The translations under genes and the position numbers were made by a program. Below, one piece after another: positions 15,387 through 25,256 of a DNA stretch of 36,211 nt; the first letter of the stretch is position 1, and every line of letters starts with the position of its first letter. Source of the stretch: an uncultured Methanobrevibacter sp. (GTDB taxonomy: Archaea; Methanobacteriota; Methanobacteria; Methanobacteriales; Methanobacteriaceae); assembly GCF_902784195.1 (NCBI RefSeq), contig NZ_CACZTX010000010.1:1-36211 (forward strand). The letters run 5' to 3'. A model generated the notes under the pieces. That model searched no databases. It saw nothing but the letters and a program-made list of their open reading frames with translations, and was not told the origin of the DNA.

Positions 15387-17132
15387 TTAATCAATAAATT
15401 TCAATTGCTTGTAATTTCCACCTACATCAATGATAGGAACCTCTGCAGGTGTTGGCACGATGTTGTAAATTTTCTGGAACTCTGTTTGAGTCTGGAAAGT
15501 ACCTGAATTTATGCAGTGAATTCCCTTATAGTTTGCATAGGTGTTAATGTGAACGTGTCCTGTATGCAATACATCAGGTACAGAGTCAATAACCAAATGA
15601 TCCTCAAGTTCTGAAGCAAGTGGAGTTCTCTCACCATACAATGGAGCCAAATGTCTTTTTCTTAGGAATTCCTTCATTACGAGGTCATTTCGCTCGTGTG
15701 AGAAGTCATTTGATCCCATCACCATGTCATCTATTCCTCTTCCGTGGTAAATCAATACCTCAAGGCCATCCAAGCTTACTGTACTTGGATTTGATAGGAA
15801 TTCCACATTATTTAGCTTGTATAATGATTTAGCGTACTTTTCAGGCACTGCTGGCTGTGGCTCTGCAACTCTTGAAGCATCGTGGTTTCCAGGAGTGATG
15901 ATGATCTTGATGTCACTTCTGATATCACCAACTAAACGAGCAGCCTCATCATATTGAGCTGTAATGTCCTTGATTGCCAATTCCTTGTCCTGGTTTGGAT
16001 AAACTCCAATTCCGTCTACAATATCTCCACCGATAATCATGTACTTGACGTTATTGGCCATTTCCCTTTGCTCTTCGTTACCATAGTCACCATTAAGCCA
16101 TCTTGTGAATCTTACAAATGCATCTTCAAGGAATGTTGAACTTCCTATGTGAATGTCTGATGTGAATACGGTACCGAAATCAACCTCTTTCCTTTCCTTT
16201 CTTGGAACGTCAGGGTCAATGAGGTTTTGGCAAATTGCCAATCTGTTTTCGCTTGGGCCAGCTCTTTTCTGTGCAATGACTCCAATGACCTCATCTCTCA
16301 TAAGGTTTCTTGCAGCCCTTATCAAGTCATCATTGTCCTTGCTTACCAATATAGGCATTGAACCGGTATCATCTTCCACTTCAATCAGATAATGGCCGTT
16401 TTTAGTGCTTCTGATATCTGTAATCATTACGATTAGGTTCAAGTCAGTCTGATTTTCAGTGATTTCATTGATCTTTTGCCAGGTTCTAAGTTCAGGCCTC
16501 TTTTCCAATATTCCAGATAGCTTCTTGTATCTGTTTTGGAAGTATTCTATTAGGTTTCCAATCTCACCGCTTGTGTAAGATTTATTGCTTGTGTCTTTGA
16601 GGACCTTGAATTTATCAAAATTGACTTTGGATTCAGTAAGGTTTCTTTTGTATTTTATTTCCACATCTTTTGAAACTTCTGAATCTTCAATTTTAACTAC
16701 ATGTTCACTACCATAACCCGGATTTACTCTTGGCTGTTCTTTTTCTGGTGTTTTAGCAGTTTCAATTGTTTCAGGTTCTGGTTTTTGAGCACTAGTTTCT
16801 GTAGCTATTGGTTTTTCTTCTTTAGCTTGTGTTTGGGTTTTTATCTCTGGTGGCTTGGTTTCAAGTGGCTTTTTTTCTATTGGTTGGCTTTGCTTTGCAG
16901 GGCCTGATGTGATATCACTTAGCTCTTGCATTTCTAAATTGAGCCCTTCCATATTTTTAATGGTGTTTACATCAACTGGAACCATCTCATTAGAATAATT
17001 TCCGCTTTTCAATTTTACAATAATCTCTGAACTTAAATTTATAGGATTTTTAGAGTTTTTGATTAAATCATAAGCCTCTGGAGATAGGATTATCCCTTTC
17101 CTTGCAAATTTAATAAGAATTTCAGCAGTCAT
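15387..17132 (-). CDS. polB: DNA polymerase D small subunit (DP1)
   Basis: The proofreading subunit of the archaeal replicative polymerase D. The 581-residue protein has an N-terminal helical region (1-60), a long Pro/Lys/Glu/Thr-rich disordered linker (about 75-135), an OB-fold (about 225-310, [22 protein letters not shown]) and a calcineurin-like 3'-5' exonuclease domain. The metal ligands are intact: TSDIHIGS (D325, H327), GGDIVDG (D370), GNHDAS (N416, H417), YHGRG (H463) and HTGHVH (523-528). AAGGAAG precedes the ATG. The large subunit DP2 is not in the window, as usual in methanogens where the two are unlinked. Together with orc1/cdc6 and the histone, this makes the window rich in chromosome-replication genes. 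Confidence 0.95.
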   Translation of the reverse strand: MTAEILIKFARKGIILSPEAYDLIKNSKNPINLSSEIIVKLKSGNYSNEMVPVDVNTIKNMEGLNLEMQELSDITSGPAKQSQPIEKKPLETKPPEIKTQTQAKEEKPIATETSAQKPEPETIETAKTPEKEQPRVNPGYGSEHVVKIEDSEVSKDVEIKYKRNLTESKVNFDKFKVLKDTSNKSYTSGEIGNLIEYFQNRYKKLSGILEKRPELRTWQKINEITENQTDLNLIVMITDIRSTKNGHYLIEVEDDTGSMPILVSKDNDDLIRAARNLMRDEVIGVIAQKRAGPSENRLAICQNLIDPDVPRKERKEVDFGTVFTSDIHIGSSTFLEDAFVRFTRWLNGDYGNEEQREMANNVKYMIIGGDIVDGIGVYPNQDKELAIKDITAQYDEAARLVGDIRSDIKIIITPGNHDASRVAEPQPAVPEKYAKSLYKLNNVEFLSNPSTVSLDGLEVLIYHGRGIDDMVMGSNDFSHERNDLVMKEFLRKRHLAPLYGERTPLASELEDHLVIDSVPDVLHTGHVHINTYANYKGIHCINSGTFQTQTEFQKIYNIVPTPAEVPIIDVGGNYKQLKFID

Positions 17133-17503
17133 GTTTTTACTTCCTTTATCTTGGCAAAATCACCTGGAATAATTATTGTGATTTTCCCTTTTGAGAGTTC
17201 CATTACATTCGTTAATATTTTTAATTTAATCTTATATTTATATTATCTTCTTATTGTTAATAAAATAATCTATATTGCATTATTTTTCGATAATCTTATT
17301 ATATATAAATAATATAAACTATATCATTATAAGATACTAACAATATATCTTCATCACATTTAAAACTTATTGAGACTAATGAAAAGTATTTGTTTTTAGT
17401 GATGAACATATGAAGATTGCTTATAAAATGATTTAAAAAATAATTTAATCATAACTTCAGAAATTTAAAAAATTTAAAAAATTAATTCATAAAGGGTATA
17501 AAA
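17133..17503. other. AT-rich divergent intergenic region
   Basis: No convincing gene. It separates polB (minus) from the Ser/Gly-rich protein gene (plus) and should hold both promoters. Many TATATA/ATAATA runs occur at 17220-17350, too many to pick a TATA box with confidence. A near-repeat of TAAAAAATTTAAAAAAT lies before the plus gene. Confidence 0.5.
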
Positions 17504-18286
17504 ATGAAAATTTCAAGAATAATACTTATAATTTTGTTATTTTTTGTATTTTTTGAAATAGGGCTGTTCAGTTCCTATACTTTAGCAACTGGAGAGGTTC
17601 CTGATCCAGGAGAATTAATAAATATGCAGGTCAGCACTGTCACTTCATTTTTCAGTCCTGAGAATGTTGGCGGATTGCTTATTAAAGATCCGGACCAAAT
17701 CAATGTAACAAATAAATTTGAATTGGCTGATAAGCTATCAGAGGTGGCGGATGTCGACGGTGTCAATGTAGAGAACATGACAATCACAACCACTGACGAC
17801 ACTGACAAGGAAGAATTCAATGTAACCGTAACCGCTTTCGGATATTCCAAGCCTAGCGGAAAATCCGGTTCCATCATAATCAACGGTGAGCCAGATTATA
17901 AAATCATTGCTACAGCCACTGCTGAACATACCATTAACGGTATTGAAGTTAAGTTGGACACTTTAAAGGTTGATTCAATCTTGAAAATATTTGATGCTAA
18001 TGACAATAGCTATTCCATCTTGGACGAATCTAATTCAAGCTCAAAATATAAATCAAGTTCAAAATCTAAATCAAGCTCTAAATCAAGTTCCAGCTCTAGC
18101 AGTTCCAGTTCAAGCAGTTCCAGTTCCAGTTCCGATTCAGGATCAGGTTCATCATCTGATGGAGGCTCTTCTGGTGGTTCTAGCGGAGGTTCCTCATCTG
18201 GTGGAGGTTCTTCTTCTGGCGGATCATCTGGTGGCTCTAGTGACTCTACAAGTGAGTTATTAGCTCCTTTATTCTATTTGTTTTAG
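17504..18286 (+). CDS. Secreted Ser/Gly-rich protein
   Basis: A 260-residue protein with an N-terminal hydrophobic signal/anchor (IILIILLFFVFFEIGLFSSY, about 5-24) and a structured middle (about 30-165). The middle has beta-strand-like segments such as VTVTAFGYSKPSGKSG and DYKIIATATAEHTINGIEV. The C-terminal tail (about 178-250) is almost pure serine, lysine-serine and then glycine-serine. Such tails act as flexible linkers or as heavily glycosylated stalks through pseudomurein; a C-terminal membrane anchor or sorting motif is not visible, though the last residues (LLAPLFYLF) are hydrophobic. No family recognised. The ribosome site is weak (GGGT). A perfect hairpin follows the stop codon. Confidence 0.65.
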   Translation: MKISRIILIILLFFVFFEIGLFSSYTLATGEVPDPGELINMQVSTVTSFFSPENVGGLLIKDPDQINVTNKFELADKLSEVADVDGVNVENMTITTTDDTDKEEFNVTVTAFGYSKPSGKSGSIIINGEPDYKIIATATAEHTINGIEVKLDTLKVDSILKIFDANDNSYSILDESNSSSKYKSSSKSKSSSKSSSSSSSSSSSSSSSSSDSGSGSSSDGGSSGGSSGGSSSGGGSSSGGSSGGSSDSTSELLAPLFYLF

Positions 18287-18287
18287 G

Positions 18288-18307
18288 TTTAGCTATTATT
18301 AGCTAAA
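18288..18307 (+). terminator. Hairpin directly after the Ser/Gly-rich gene
   Basis: TTTAGCTA and TAGCTAAA form a perfect 8-bp stem with loop TTAT, starting two bases after the stop codon. It is followed by only a modest T content, so it may be an mRNA 3'-end stabiliser rather than a terminator. Confidence 0.45.
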
Positions 18308-18371
18308 TCAATTATTTATTAAAGCTTTTTCAAAAAGATAAAAAATGACTAAGGTCCTAAAAGGTGATATG

Positions 18372-19508
18372 ATGATTAATCTTATTAGCGTGGGTTCTGA
18401 TATAGGAAACATTACCATAAATGTATTCAATGCCATAATAGAATCTGATATCATAGTCAATTATGATAATCTTGATTTAAGCGTTTTGGATACATACATT
18501 AAAGACAAGGAAATCATTGTAAATGCTTTGGATGAGTCCAATAATGAAGTGATTATTGGTTTGGATGAGTCAGAATCCATAGAGGATAGTTCTGATGTCT
18601 ATTCCAAACTTGAGGAATCCTATTCCAAGATAGAATTGGCCATTTCAAAGGCATCTCAAAATAATGTTGCTCTTATCTGTTCCAATAAAAGAAACATTTA
18701 TGGTATAGCCAATCTTTTGATTCAAATCAGTTCAAAGTATGATGATCTTGACTTGAAGATTTATCCTGCAGTTTCTCCAATTGATTACAGTTCAGCTGTA
18801 TTGGGAGCTCCATTCAATGATTTTGTATCAATTGACTTGAACAATCCTCTTGTATCAGAAAAAGAGCTCAAGAATAAGATTAAGTTTGCATTGAAGAATG
18901 ATTTTGTTTTATTCATTCATAATCCACTTGGCGAGGATGATGATAAGGCCAATTTCAACTTGCTTAAGGAAACAGTGAATGATTTCAATGATGAGTTATT
19001 GCTAGGAATTGTGAATGAAAGCTATTCATATGAAATCTCATGCTTCAAGGACATCAATGAGGAAAGCATAAAAGAGGATTCCGCTTTGATTATAGGAAAC
19101 AGGTTGACTTACAAGCTTGAGGATTATATGGTCACCTCATCTGAATATATTGTAAAGCCTAAGTTCATTTCACAAAACATTGATTTCTTTGAAAGGTATT
19201 TGAAGGATGAAACCCCTAAGGGCCTTGACTATGATTGCGAATATTTGCCATGCCATAAGGCATTGGAGGCATGCGATTTCTGCTATTGTCCTTTCTATCC
19301 ATGTGCTGATGGATTGACTGGCGGTGAATGGATCAAGAACAAGGATGTTTGGAGCTGTCAACACTGTGATTGGATTCATCTTGAAGAGCCATGTCAGGCA
19401 GTAAGAAAAGGACTTGAAGACATTCTGGAAGATAAGAATGATTTGAAAGCCAAGCATATGGAATTATTGAAATTAAGACGTGAATGTCTATTGAAAACTT
19501 TAAAATAA
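18372..19508 (+). CDS. CbiH-like tetrapyrrole methylase with C-terminal Cys-rich domain
   Basis: A 378-residue two-part protein. Residues 1 to about 235 align in layout with precorrin/cobalt-factor methylases of the CbiH (C17) type: ISVGSDIGNITINVFNAIIESDIIV at the N-terminus, NIYGIANLLIQ, PAVSPIDYSSAVLGAPFNDFVSIDL, FVLFIHNP. The SAM-binding loops are degenerate: the usual GxGxG is SVGSDIGN (6-13) and the usual GDPGIYG is SNKRNIYG (104-111). Residues 289-341 form a cysteine-rich small domain (CEYLPCHKALEACDFC, CPFYPC, TGGEWI, WSCQHC, then C341), likely a metal or Fe-S site. An in-frame ATG at 18345 is less likely than the ATG at 18372, which has GGTG five bases upstream. It is unlinked to other corrinoid genes except through the window. 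Confidence 0.75.
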   Translation: MINLISVGSDIGNITINVFNAIIESDIIVNYDNLDLSVLDTYIKDKEIIVNALDESNNEVIIGLDESESIEDSSDVYSKLEESYSKIELAISKASQNNVALICSNKRNIYGIANLLIQISSKYDDLDLKIYPAVSPIDYSSAVLGAPFNDFVSIDLNNPLVSEKELKNKIKFALKNDFVLFIHNPLGEDDDKANFNLLKETVNDFNDELLLGIVNESYSYEISCFKDINEESIKEDSALIIGNRLTYKLEDYMVTSSEYIVKPKFISQNIDFFERYLKDETPKGLDYDCEYLPCHKALEACDFCYCPFYPCADGLTGGEWIKNKDVWSCQHCDWIHLEEPCQAVRKGLEDILEDKNDLKAKHMELLKLRRECLLKTLK

Positions 19509-19616
19509 TTTATAATTTAATTTTTTAACAATAAAATCATTAATAATTTTCATTTAGAAATTAATTGAAAATAGAATTTACTTATTTATTACATATTAAT
19601 TAAAGAAGGTTTTAAA

Positions 19617-20225
19617 ATGCCAAGCGTAAAAGATATTTTAATTGAAATGAAAGATATGTCGGAATTAATGGTTGATTTAGCTTATTCTGCTGTTTTATTC
19701 AATAACAAAGCTGCGGCAGAAGAGGTATTGACCCTTGAAAACAGACTCAACAGCATGAATTATGAGATTAAGAAGCAATCTCTTGTAGCTGCTCGTTCAC
19801 TTGAGGATGCAGAAAAATTGACTACATTGCTTGAGATTGCAGAAGCTGCTGAATCCATGGGTAATGCTGCAAAGGATTTAGCTGATTTGACTTTAAAAGG
19901 ATTCGAACCTCACCTTGTATTCAAAATGGTTATGGAAGAATCCGAAAGGAACATCATTCGTGTAAATGTTGAAGAAAGTTCCGCTTTAGCAAACCAATCT
20001 TTAGGAGAATTACTATTGCTCAACCGTACTGGTATGAGAATCATTTCCATCAGACGTGGAGATTCCTGGATTTACGGACCTGACAAGAACACTGTTATCC
20101 TTGCAGGAGACGTTTTAATAGCTAAAGGATCCGAAACAGGAACTGAAATCATTGAAAAGCTTGCTGATGGAGAAATGCAATTAGAGGATTTAGGAAACAT
20201 TGAGGAATTTATTGATGATGATTAA
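19617..20225 (+). CDS. PhoU-like / TrkA-C (RCK_C) regulatory protein
   Basis: A 202-residue soluble protein. The N-terminal half (1 to about 110) is helical and PhoU-like ([33 protein letters not shown]). The C-terminal half (about 113-190) is a TrkA-C domain: [42 protein letters not shown]. TrkA-C domains bind nucleotides or other small ligands and gate cation channels or carriers. The gene is 110 bp before an MgtE-like transporter on the same strand, so it is very probably that transporter's regulatory subunit. AAGG precedes the ATG by about seven bases. Confidence 0.85.
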   Translation: MPSVKDILIEMKDMSELMVDLAYSAVLFNNKAAAEEVLTLENRLNSMNYEIKKQSLVAARSLEDAEKLTTLLEIAEAAESMGNAAKDLADLTLKGFEPHLVFKMVMEESERNIIRVNVEESSALANQSLGELLLLNRTGMRIISIRRGDSWIYGPDKNTVILAGDVLIAKGSETGTEIIEKLADGEMQLEDLGNIEEFIDDD

Positions 20226-20334
20226 ATTAACATTTTAGTTATGTGTATTTAGATTTTATATGAAAATTGATTTCAATTAAATTATTTATTTAATATGTAT
20301 GGATGTGACACTATGATGATGGGAGGTGAACCAA

Positions 20335-21675
20335 TTGAAAAGTCTAATGAAGATGGCACGTCAATTTGGGGAATCTATCATCACATTGGTTGTTGGCATC
20401 ATTCTATTTTTATTTAATGCTGTAAAGTTCATCGTTTCACTTCCAGCACGTTTTGTAAGCTATATAAGAGAATTTTTAGCTGACACTGATTCTGTTTTAA
20501 AGGAAAGTCTTATAGCCCTTTCCATTTGTGCTGTTGGTGACTTGTGTGCAGGTATCATTTTAGGAAACATGGAATTCTTCCTACAGACCTATCCTGGCCT
20601 TATGGTAATTATTCCAGGAGCTATTGGTATGAGAGGAAACATTTTCGGCTCCTTCGGTTCAAGGTTAAGCACTCACCTCCACATTGGTACAATATCCCCT
20701 GAATTCAAAAGGTCAGACCTTTTGGATGAAAACATTACAGCATCAATTATATTGACTATGGCTCTTTCAGTCTTGCTTGGAGCTATTGCAAAGGTAATCT
20801 GCATATTATTCGATTTCCCAAGCATAAGCCTTTTCGACTTTGTATTAATTTCATTTATAGCCGGATTGATTTCTACAGTCATCATGCTCCCTATTACAAT
20901 GTTCATTTCACTTAAGAGCTTTGAAGGTGGTTGGGATCCAGATAACATCACAACACCATTCATTGCAGCGGTTGGAGACTTCTTTACCTTGCCTGCAATC
21001 ATTTTAAGTGTTTTGATTGTTAATCTAATAGGTTTCAATCCAATCGTCAAGATGGTATTGTTTGCAATCATTATCTTGATTACAGTGGTTTCATTGATTT
21101 CAGGATACACTGCTGACAATGAAGTAAGGCATATCGTTAGGCAATCCACTCCAGTCCTGTTCTTCTGTTCCATATTGGGAACCGTTGCAGGTGGAATATT
21201 GAACAACTCACTTAGCACACTCCTTAAGAATCAAACATTGCTTACATTGGTTCCATTGTTCTCTGGTGAAAGTGGCGGTTTGGTAAGCATATTAGGTGCA
21301 AGATTGTCTTCAGGTCTTCACTCCGGTTTAATCGATCCGGTATTGAGACCTAAAAAGCATACAATGGAAAACTTCATAGCTATTGTAACTTTAGCTGTTG
21401 TAATGTATCCTTTAATTGGATTCTTGGCTGAATCCTCTACAATAGCTTTCAATAACATTGGTGTCGGATACCTTCAATCCATTTTGATAAGCCTTATTGC
21501 AGGTATGATCCTGATTTTAGTCATGTTGCTTGTAGTCTTCTATATCTCTACAATTTCATATAGAAGAGGGCTCGATCCGGATAATATTGTCATTCCTTTA
21601 TCTACAAGTCTGACAGATTCAATATCCACATTGATTTTGATTGTAGTGTCTTTAGGTCTTTTGAGTTTGATTTAA
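20335..21675 (+). CDS. MgtE/SLC41-like divalent cation transporter
   Basis: A membrane protein (about 446 residues) containing two copies of the MgtE integral-membrane domain. Each carries the PG/SGE...GxxxGxxGSRLS signature: IPGAIGMRGNIFGSFGSRLS in the first half and FSGESGGLVSILGARLSS in the second. Both are followed by a conserved DPDNI loop (GWDPDNITTPF and GLDPDNIVIPL). The fused-pair layout without CBS domains resembles eukaryotic SLC41 Mg2+ transporters. I prefer the TTG at 20335 because GGGAGGTG lies six bases upstream; a GTG at 20326 overlaps that site. It pairs with the PhoU/TrkA-C gene just upstream, which probably senses or gates it. Mg2+ is the likely substrate, Co2+ or other ions are possible. 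Confidence 0.85.
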   Translation: MKSLMKMARQFGESIITLVVGIILFLFNAVKFIVSLPARFVSYIREFLADTDSVLKESLIALSICAVGDLCAGIILGNMEFFLQTYPGLMVIIPGAIGMRGNIFGSFGSRLSTHLHIGTISPEFKRSDLLDENITASIILTMALSVLLGAIAKVICILFDFPSISLFDFVLISFIAGLISTVIMLPITMFISLKSFEGGWDPDNITTPFIAAVGDFFTLPAIILSVLIVNLIGFNPIVKMVLFAIIILITVVSLISGYTADNEVRHIVRQSTPVLFFCSILGTVAGGILNNSLSTLLKNQTLLTLVPLFSGESGGLVSILGARLSSGLHSGLIDPVLRPKKHTMENFIAIVTLAVVMYPLIGFLAESSTIAFNNIGVGYLQSILISLIAGMILILVMLLVVFYISTISYRRGLDPDNIVIPLSTSLTDSISTLILIVVSLGLLSLI

Positions 21676-21784
21676 TCTTGAATAGTTATTTATAATGTTT
21701 TTAGGTATTAAACTTGATTTAATTTAAAAAAATAGTTGGTTTTATTGATTAGTTATTTTAAAAAAGACCTAATTCTTTTTTATT

Positions 21785-24121
21785 CTATTTTTCATTCCAG
21801 GACTTTTCCATTTCACTTTTAAAGAACTTATATACATTTTCAGCACCCAATATTTCCTCTTCCAATGACCATTCACTTGGATATAGGATGAATGGATATT
21901 GCTGGTTTCCTCCAGCACCTCCGTGGCTTCCGATCAATTCCTCAAATGCATAGACCTCATCACTGTCAATGTCATATGCACTGTTTACCAAAATGTCTGG
22001 CACATGTGCGAATCCATCTGTTCTTTTAAGCTTTCTGATGGTGTTTTCTCCAAACCTGTCGAGGAAATGATTTCCATAATACTCTTCTGTGTCAAGGTAA
22101 AGCACATCATCATCTGAAAACACTATTGTATCATATATCTCAGATTTCACCATAACGAATCCTATTCCTTCATGATGGGCTAATCCACTGATGAGTCCAG
22201 GAAATGCATCCTCTATCTGCTCATATGTCATTCTATTGGACCAGTCTGTAAAATAAATCAATCCTAAATTTCCAGAAGCGAGAACCAATGTTTGAGCGGT
22301 TTTCTCACTCACTTTTGTCTTTTTTGAAAATTGCATATTCAAGTTCAAGTCAGTTGAAATGTTATTAAGTCTTTTGGCGAATGGCTCATCGCTGTTTAGG
22401 AAACTTCTTTCGCTTTTCAGTTTATTGAAATACTCTAAGGTTGAGGAGTTGTTTTTTATCTCATTGAACTTTTCACGTGGGCTTATTTCAAAGTCAAGCC
22501 TTGAATCTATTCTTTCCCTTGTATTATCAATTCTTGTGTCTATTTTTTCTTTTGTGTTGTCTATTCTTTCCTTGGTGTTGTCTATTCTTGTGTCTATTTT
22601 TTCTTTTGTGTTGTCTATTCTTTCCTTGGTGTTGTCTATTCTTGTGTCTATTTTTTCTTTTGTGTTGTCTATGGATTTTTCAATTCTTCTATCCACCTTT
22701 TCAAGATTGTCTTCAACATATGGCTTTAGAGAGTATTTTTCCCTAAAGTGGTCATCATTTGAGTGAAGAATACTGTGAACTGTAATGTCATCAGGCAAGA
22801 GATCCTTTACCAAATCATTCAAGCTTTCACCGTATTTTTCCTTGAATGTGAATCCATTGGATTGGCCATGGTCTGACAATACAATTATCTTGTAGGTTCT
22901 GGCAGATTTTTCCATTGCCTTTTCCAAACGCTTGAATTGCCTGTCTATTTGCCTAAGTGCATAAAATGAATCGTAATCCTCAACTCCTGAATGGTGAGCT
23001 ATTTCATCATAGCCCATATATGTTGCATAAATCACATTGTGGTTTCCAGCAAGGATATCCCCAATTAAGGTGAGTGTTGTAATTTCTCTCATGGCCACAT
23101 TTGCACCTGCCCGTGCCACATAGTATGCAAATCCTCTCCACTTCAATCTAGGCTGTATGTTCTTGAACAAATGTCTCATCCTTGATGCAAATTCCATGAT
23201 CATGTCATATATGAAGAGTATCAGGATTCTTGTGATTGCATAAGGCTTTGAGTATAGGTAATACCAGCTTCTTGACTTGATTGCTTTGGAAATTGCGAAT
23301 TTGCTGAAAGTCAATATGTGGTCTGTTGCATCCCCTGAAAAGAGATTGCTTCTGCTTGCTCCATTGTTTGAAAGCAAGCCTTTTCCATTTGATATTCTCT
23401 TTTCAATGAGTTCAGAGTTAGTCCTTCCGTTAGAGGATATTATGCGATTGTCCTTTTCCTTTTCGACCCAACGGAATGCTGGAATGTTATTGTTGTTTCC
23501 ATGAAGGATCCCTGCCTGTGATGAGGATGTCTGGCTTGACAAGTCTGTTTCCCATTTTACAAGCTTATGGCTTCCATCGGATATCCATTTGGACAATGTA
23601 GGCATATCTCCATTTTCCAACGCCTTTTCTAATGTATGATGGGAAAGGCCATCTATTTCCAGAAATATGAAACCTTCTTTGTCATTAGCTTCGGTGTAGA
23701 TTGCCTTCATTTCCTTTTCCAAGATGTTGTGGTAATAGCTATCGTCATCATCAATGTTCAATACAAGTGAAACAAGAGATGATATGAGTCCAATCAGAAG
23801 AGGAACGGAAAACAATGCTATTCCACTGATAAAAACTCCAGGAATGAATAGGCTTATGAAGTAAAGGAGTATTCCGTCGATAAGGAATGTTCCGAATCCA
23901 AGTGTAACCACAATGAATCTCAGTGAAAAATAGCTTAAAAGAGGCCATAATATGGCGTTTACTAAAGAAAGGAGTATTATGACTATGAATGCGGTTCTGA
24001 AGTTTGGTATTGATATTCCTCCAAGGGTTTTAGTTATGATGAAGAATATGCTTACCTCTAGAATCAAGTAAACGATAAAATAAATGATTTTCTTTATCTC
24101 TTCTCTTATTGTGCTAGTCAT
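21785..24121 (-). CDS. Membrane-anchored phosphodiesterase/alkaline phosphatase-fold protein
   Basis: A 778-residue protein. The first 130 residues hold four hydrophobic helices resembling the small 4-TM holin-like family (phage_holin_4_2 type). From about 150 an alkaline phosphatase/PDE-fold domain starts: FLEIDGLSHHTLEKAL with the metal aspartate, SSQTSSSQAGILHGN with the presumed Ser/Thr nucleophile, YATYMGYDEIAHHSG (D, H ligands), VLSDHGQSNG (D, H) and a late SHGGAGG histidine. Inside it is an insert (about 470-560) of charged coiled-coil repeats, IDNTKERIDNTKEKIDTR, from 54-bp DNA repeats. The substrate is unknown; lipid- or nucleotide-phosphodiester or a polymer-modifying role at the envelope are guesses. 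It is monocistronic and has no clear ribosome site. Confidence 0.8.
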   Translation of the reverse strand: MTSTIREEIKKIIYFIVYLILEVSIFFIITKTLGGISIPNFRTAFIVIILLSLVNAILWPLLSYFSLRFIVVTLGFGTFLIDGILLYFISLFIPGVFISGIALFSVPLLIGLISSLVSLVLNIDDDDSYYHNILEKEMKAIYTEANDKEGFIFLEIDGLSHHTLEKALENGDMPTLSKWISDGSHKLVKWETDLSSQTSSSQAGILHGNNNNIPAFRWVEKEKDNRIISSNGRTNSELIEKRISNGKGLLSNNGASRSNLFSGDATDHILTFSKFAISKAIKSRSWYYLYSKPYAITRILILFIYDMIMEFASRMRHLFKNIQPRLKWRGFAYYVARAGANVAMREITTLTLIGDILAGNHNVIYATYMGYDEIAHHSGVEDYDSFYALRQIDRQFKRLEKAMEKSARTYKIIVLSDHGQSNGFTFKEKYGESLNDLVKDLLPDDITVHSILHSNDDHFREKYSLKPYVEDNLEKVDRRIEKSIDNTKEKIDTRIDNTKERIDNTKEKIDTRIDNTKERIDNTKEKIDTRIDNTRERIDSRLDFEISPREKFNEIKNNSSTLEYFNKLKSERSFLNSDEPFAKRLNNISTDLNLNMQFSKKTKVSEKTAQTLVLASGNLGLIYFTDWSNRMTYEQIEDAFPGLISGLAHHEGIGFVMVKSEIYDTIVFSDDDVLYLDTEEYYGNHFLDRFGENTIRKLKRTDGFAHVPDILVNSAYDIDSDEVYAFEELIGSHGGAGGNQQYPFILYPSEWSLEEEILGAENVYKFFKSEMEKSWNEK
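22531..22672 (-). repeat. 54-bp in-frame tandem repeat within the phosphodiesterase gene
   Basis: Units begin at 22531, 22585 and 22639 with TTCTTGTGTCTATTTTTTC and are identical at the base level, about 2.6 copies. Each encodes 18 residues (IDTRIDNTKERIDNTKEK). Being a multiple of three, copy-number change would lengthen or shorten a charged coiled coil without breaking the frame. Confidence 0.9.
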
Positions 24122-24449
24122 AATATGATGCCTGTTTGAATTTATTATAAAAAGTTTATCTTCCTATCCTAATATATGATTTTTATTTTATTAAATATTT
24201 TTTTAGTTGAATTGTTAAGTATATTAAGTATTCTTTCTATAATATTAATGGGAAGTTTTATATTGTTTAAAAGATTGTATAAAATATTTTTTTAGAGATT
24301 TATAATTCATTCGAAATAAAATTGAGTGTTCATATCATATAATATTTTGGTATACCTAAAAATTTATATAATTTAAGAAACAAACTTTATGATGAGAACA
24401 ATTTAATTTGATAAAATCTTGTTAATTAATCATTAAAATGAGGGTTGAC
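24122..24449. other. AT-rich divergent intergenic region
   Basis: No gene seen. It carries the promoter of the phosphodiesterase gene (minus) and that of the ABC transporter (plus), described separately. No repeats beyond the palindrome at 24349-24356. Confidence 0.55.
24345..24370 (+). promoter_or_regulatory. Palindrome and TATA box before the ABC transporter genes
   Basis: TTTTGGTATACCTAAAA has a perfect GGTATACC centre (24349-24356) with near-symmetric A/T arms. It lies immediately upstream of TTTATATA (24363-24370), which predicts a start near 24395 and a leader of about 55 nt. The palindrome overlaps the position of the BRE, where a dimeric repressor would block TFB. Confidence 0.5.
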
Positions 24450-25154
24450 ATGTCAACAATGATAGAATTTGAAAACGTATCCAGAATCTATAAAAGCGGA
24501 GACCATGAATTGAAGGCCTTGGATAACTTAAGCCTTAAGATTGAAAAAGGGGAATTCGTTGTTATTTTAGGTCCATCCGGTGCAGGTAAATCCACCTTAT
24601 TGAATCTGCTAGGTGGCTTGGATTCAGCTACAAGCGGAAAGATAATAGTTGATGGTCAAAACATTGTAGATTTTGATGATGATGAGCTTACCAAATACAG
24701 AGCCAAAAGCGTTGGCTTCATATTCCAGTTTTATAACCTGATTCCAAACTTGACAGCAAAGGAAAACGTTGAATTGATGAAGGATATTACAGATGTGGAT
24801 GTCAATGGTGATGAGATTCTTGAATCTGTAGGCCTTACAGGCCATGGAAACCAATTCCCAGCTCAACTTTCAGGTGGTGAACAGCAAAGGGTGTCAATTG
24901 CAAGGGCTTTGGCAAAGGAGCCTGCGATGCTCTTATGTGATGAGCCCACTGGAGCTCTTGATTCAAATACAGGAGTATTGATTCTTTCATTGCTTCAAAA
25001 CAAGTGCCATGAAAAGGATACCACTGTAGTCATTGTAACCCACAACTCAAAATTGGCCGAAGCTGCAGACAAGCTGATTAGAATCAAAAACGGAAAGATT
25101 GAAAGTGTTACTGTCAATGAAAATCCCTTGGATATACATGAGATAGAGTGGTAA
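24450..25154 (+). CDS. ABC transporter ATP-binding protein (LolD/MacB type)
   Basis: A 234-residue ATPase with all motifs intact: Walker A GPSGAGKS (41-48), Q-loop in GFIFQFYNL, signature LSGGEQQR (140-147), Walker [13 protein letters not shown] (from 160) and the switch histidine in VIVTHNS (H198). The subfamily exports lipids, peptides or drugs by mechanotransmission with an FtsX-type permease. The start at 24450 has GAGGG five bases upstream; an ATG four codons earlier is less likely. The permease gene follows after 102 bp on the same strand and must be its partner. Confidence 0.92.
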   Translation: MSTMIEFENVSRIYKSGDHELKALDNLSLKIEKGEFVVILGPSGAGKSTLLNLLGGLDSATSGKIIVDGQNIVDFDDDELTKYRAKSVGFIFQFYNLIPNLTAKENVELMKDITDVDVNGDEILESVGLTGHGNQFPAQLSGGEQQRVSIARALAKEPAMLLCDEPTGALDSNTGVLILSLLQNKCHEKDTTVVIVTHNSKLAEAADKLIRIKNGKIESVTVNENPLDIHEIEW

Positions 25155-25256
25155 GAATTTTTATTTCAATTAGAGATATGTAGAGTGTTGATTCACTCTA
25201 TTTTTAAAGTGATAAATTATTGATGTTAGTTCCTCTATTTTTAAAAAAGTGATAAT

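Noticed and set aside
19899-19913. TTCGAACCTCA resembling a tRNA T-loop
   Set aside because: It lies inside the PhoU/TrkA-C coding sequence and no acceptor or anticodon stem can be built around it.
22531-22672. Possible CRISPR-like array
   Set aside because: Units are contiguous and identical, without spacers, and encode an in-frame coiled coil.
22359-22766. Plus-strand Leu/Ser/Phe-rich open frames opposite the phosphodiesterase gene
   Set aside because: They mirror the 54-bp coding repeats of the minus-strand gene; low-complexity composition and no start signals.
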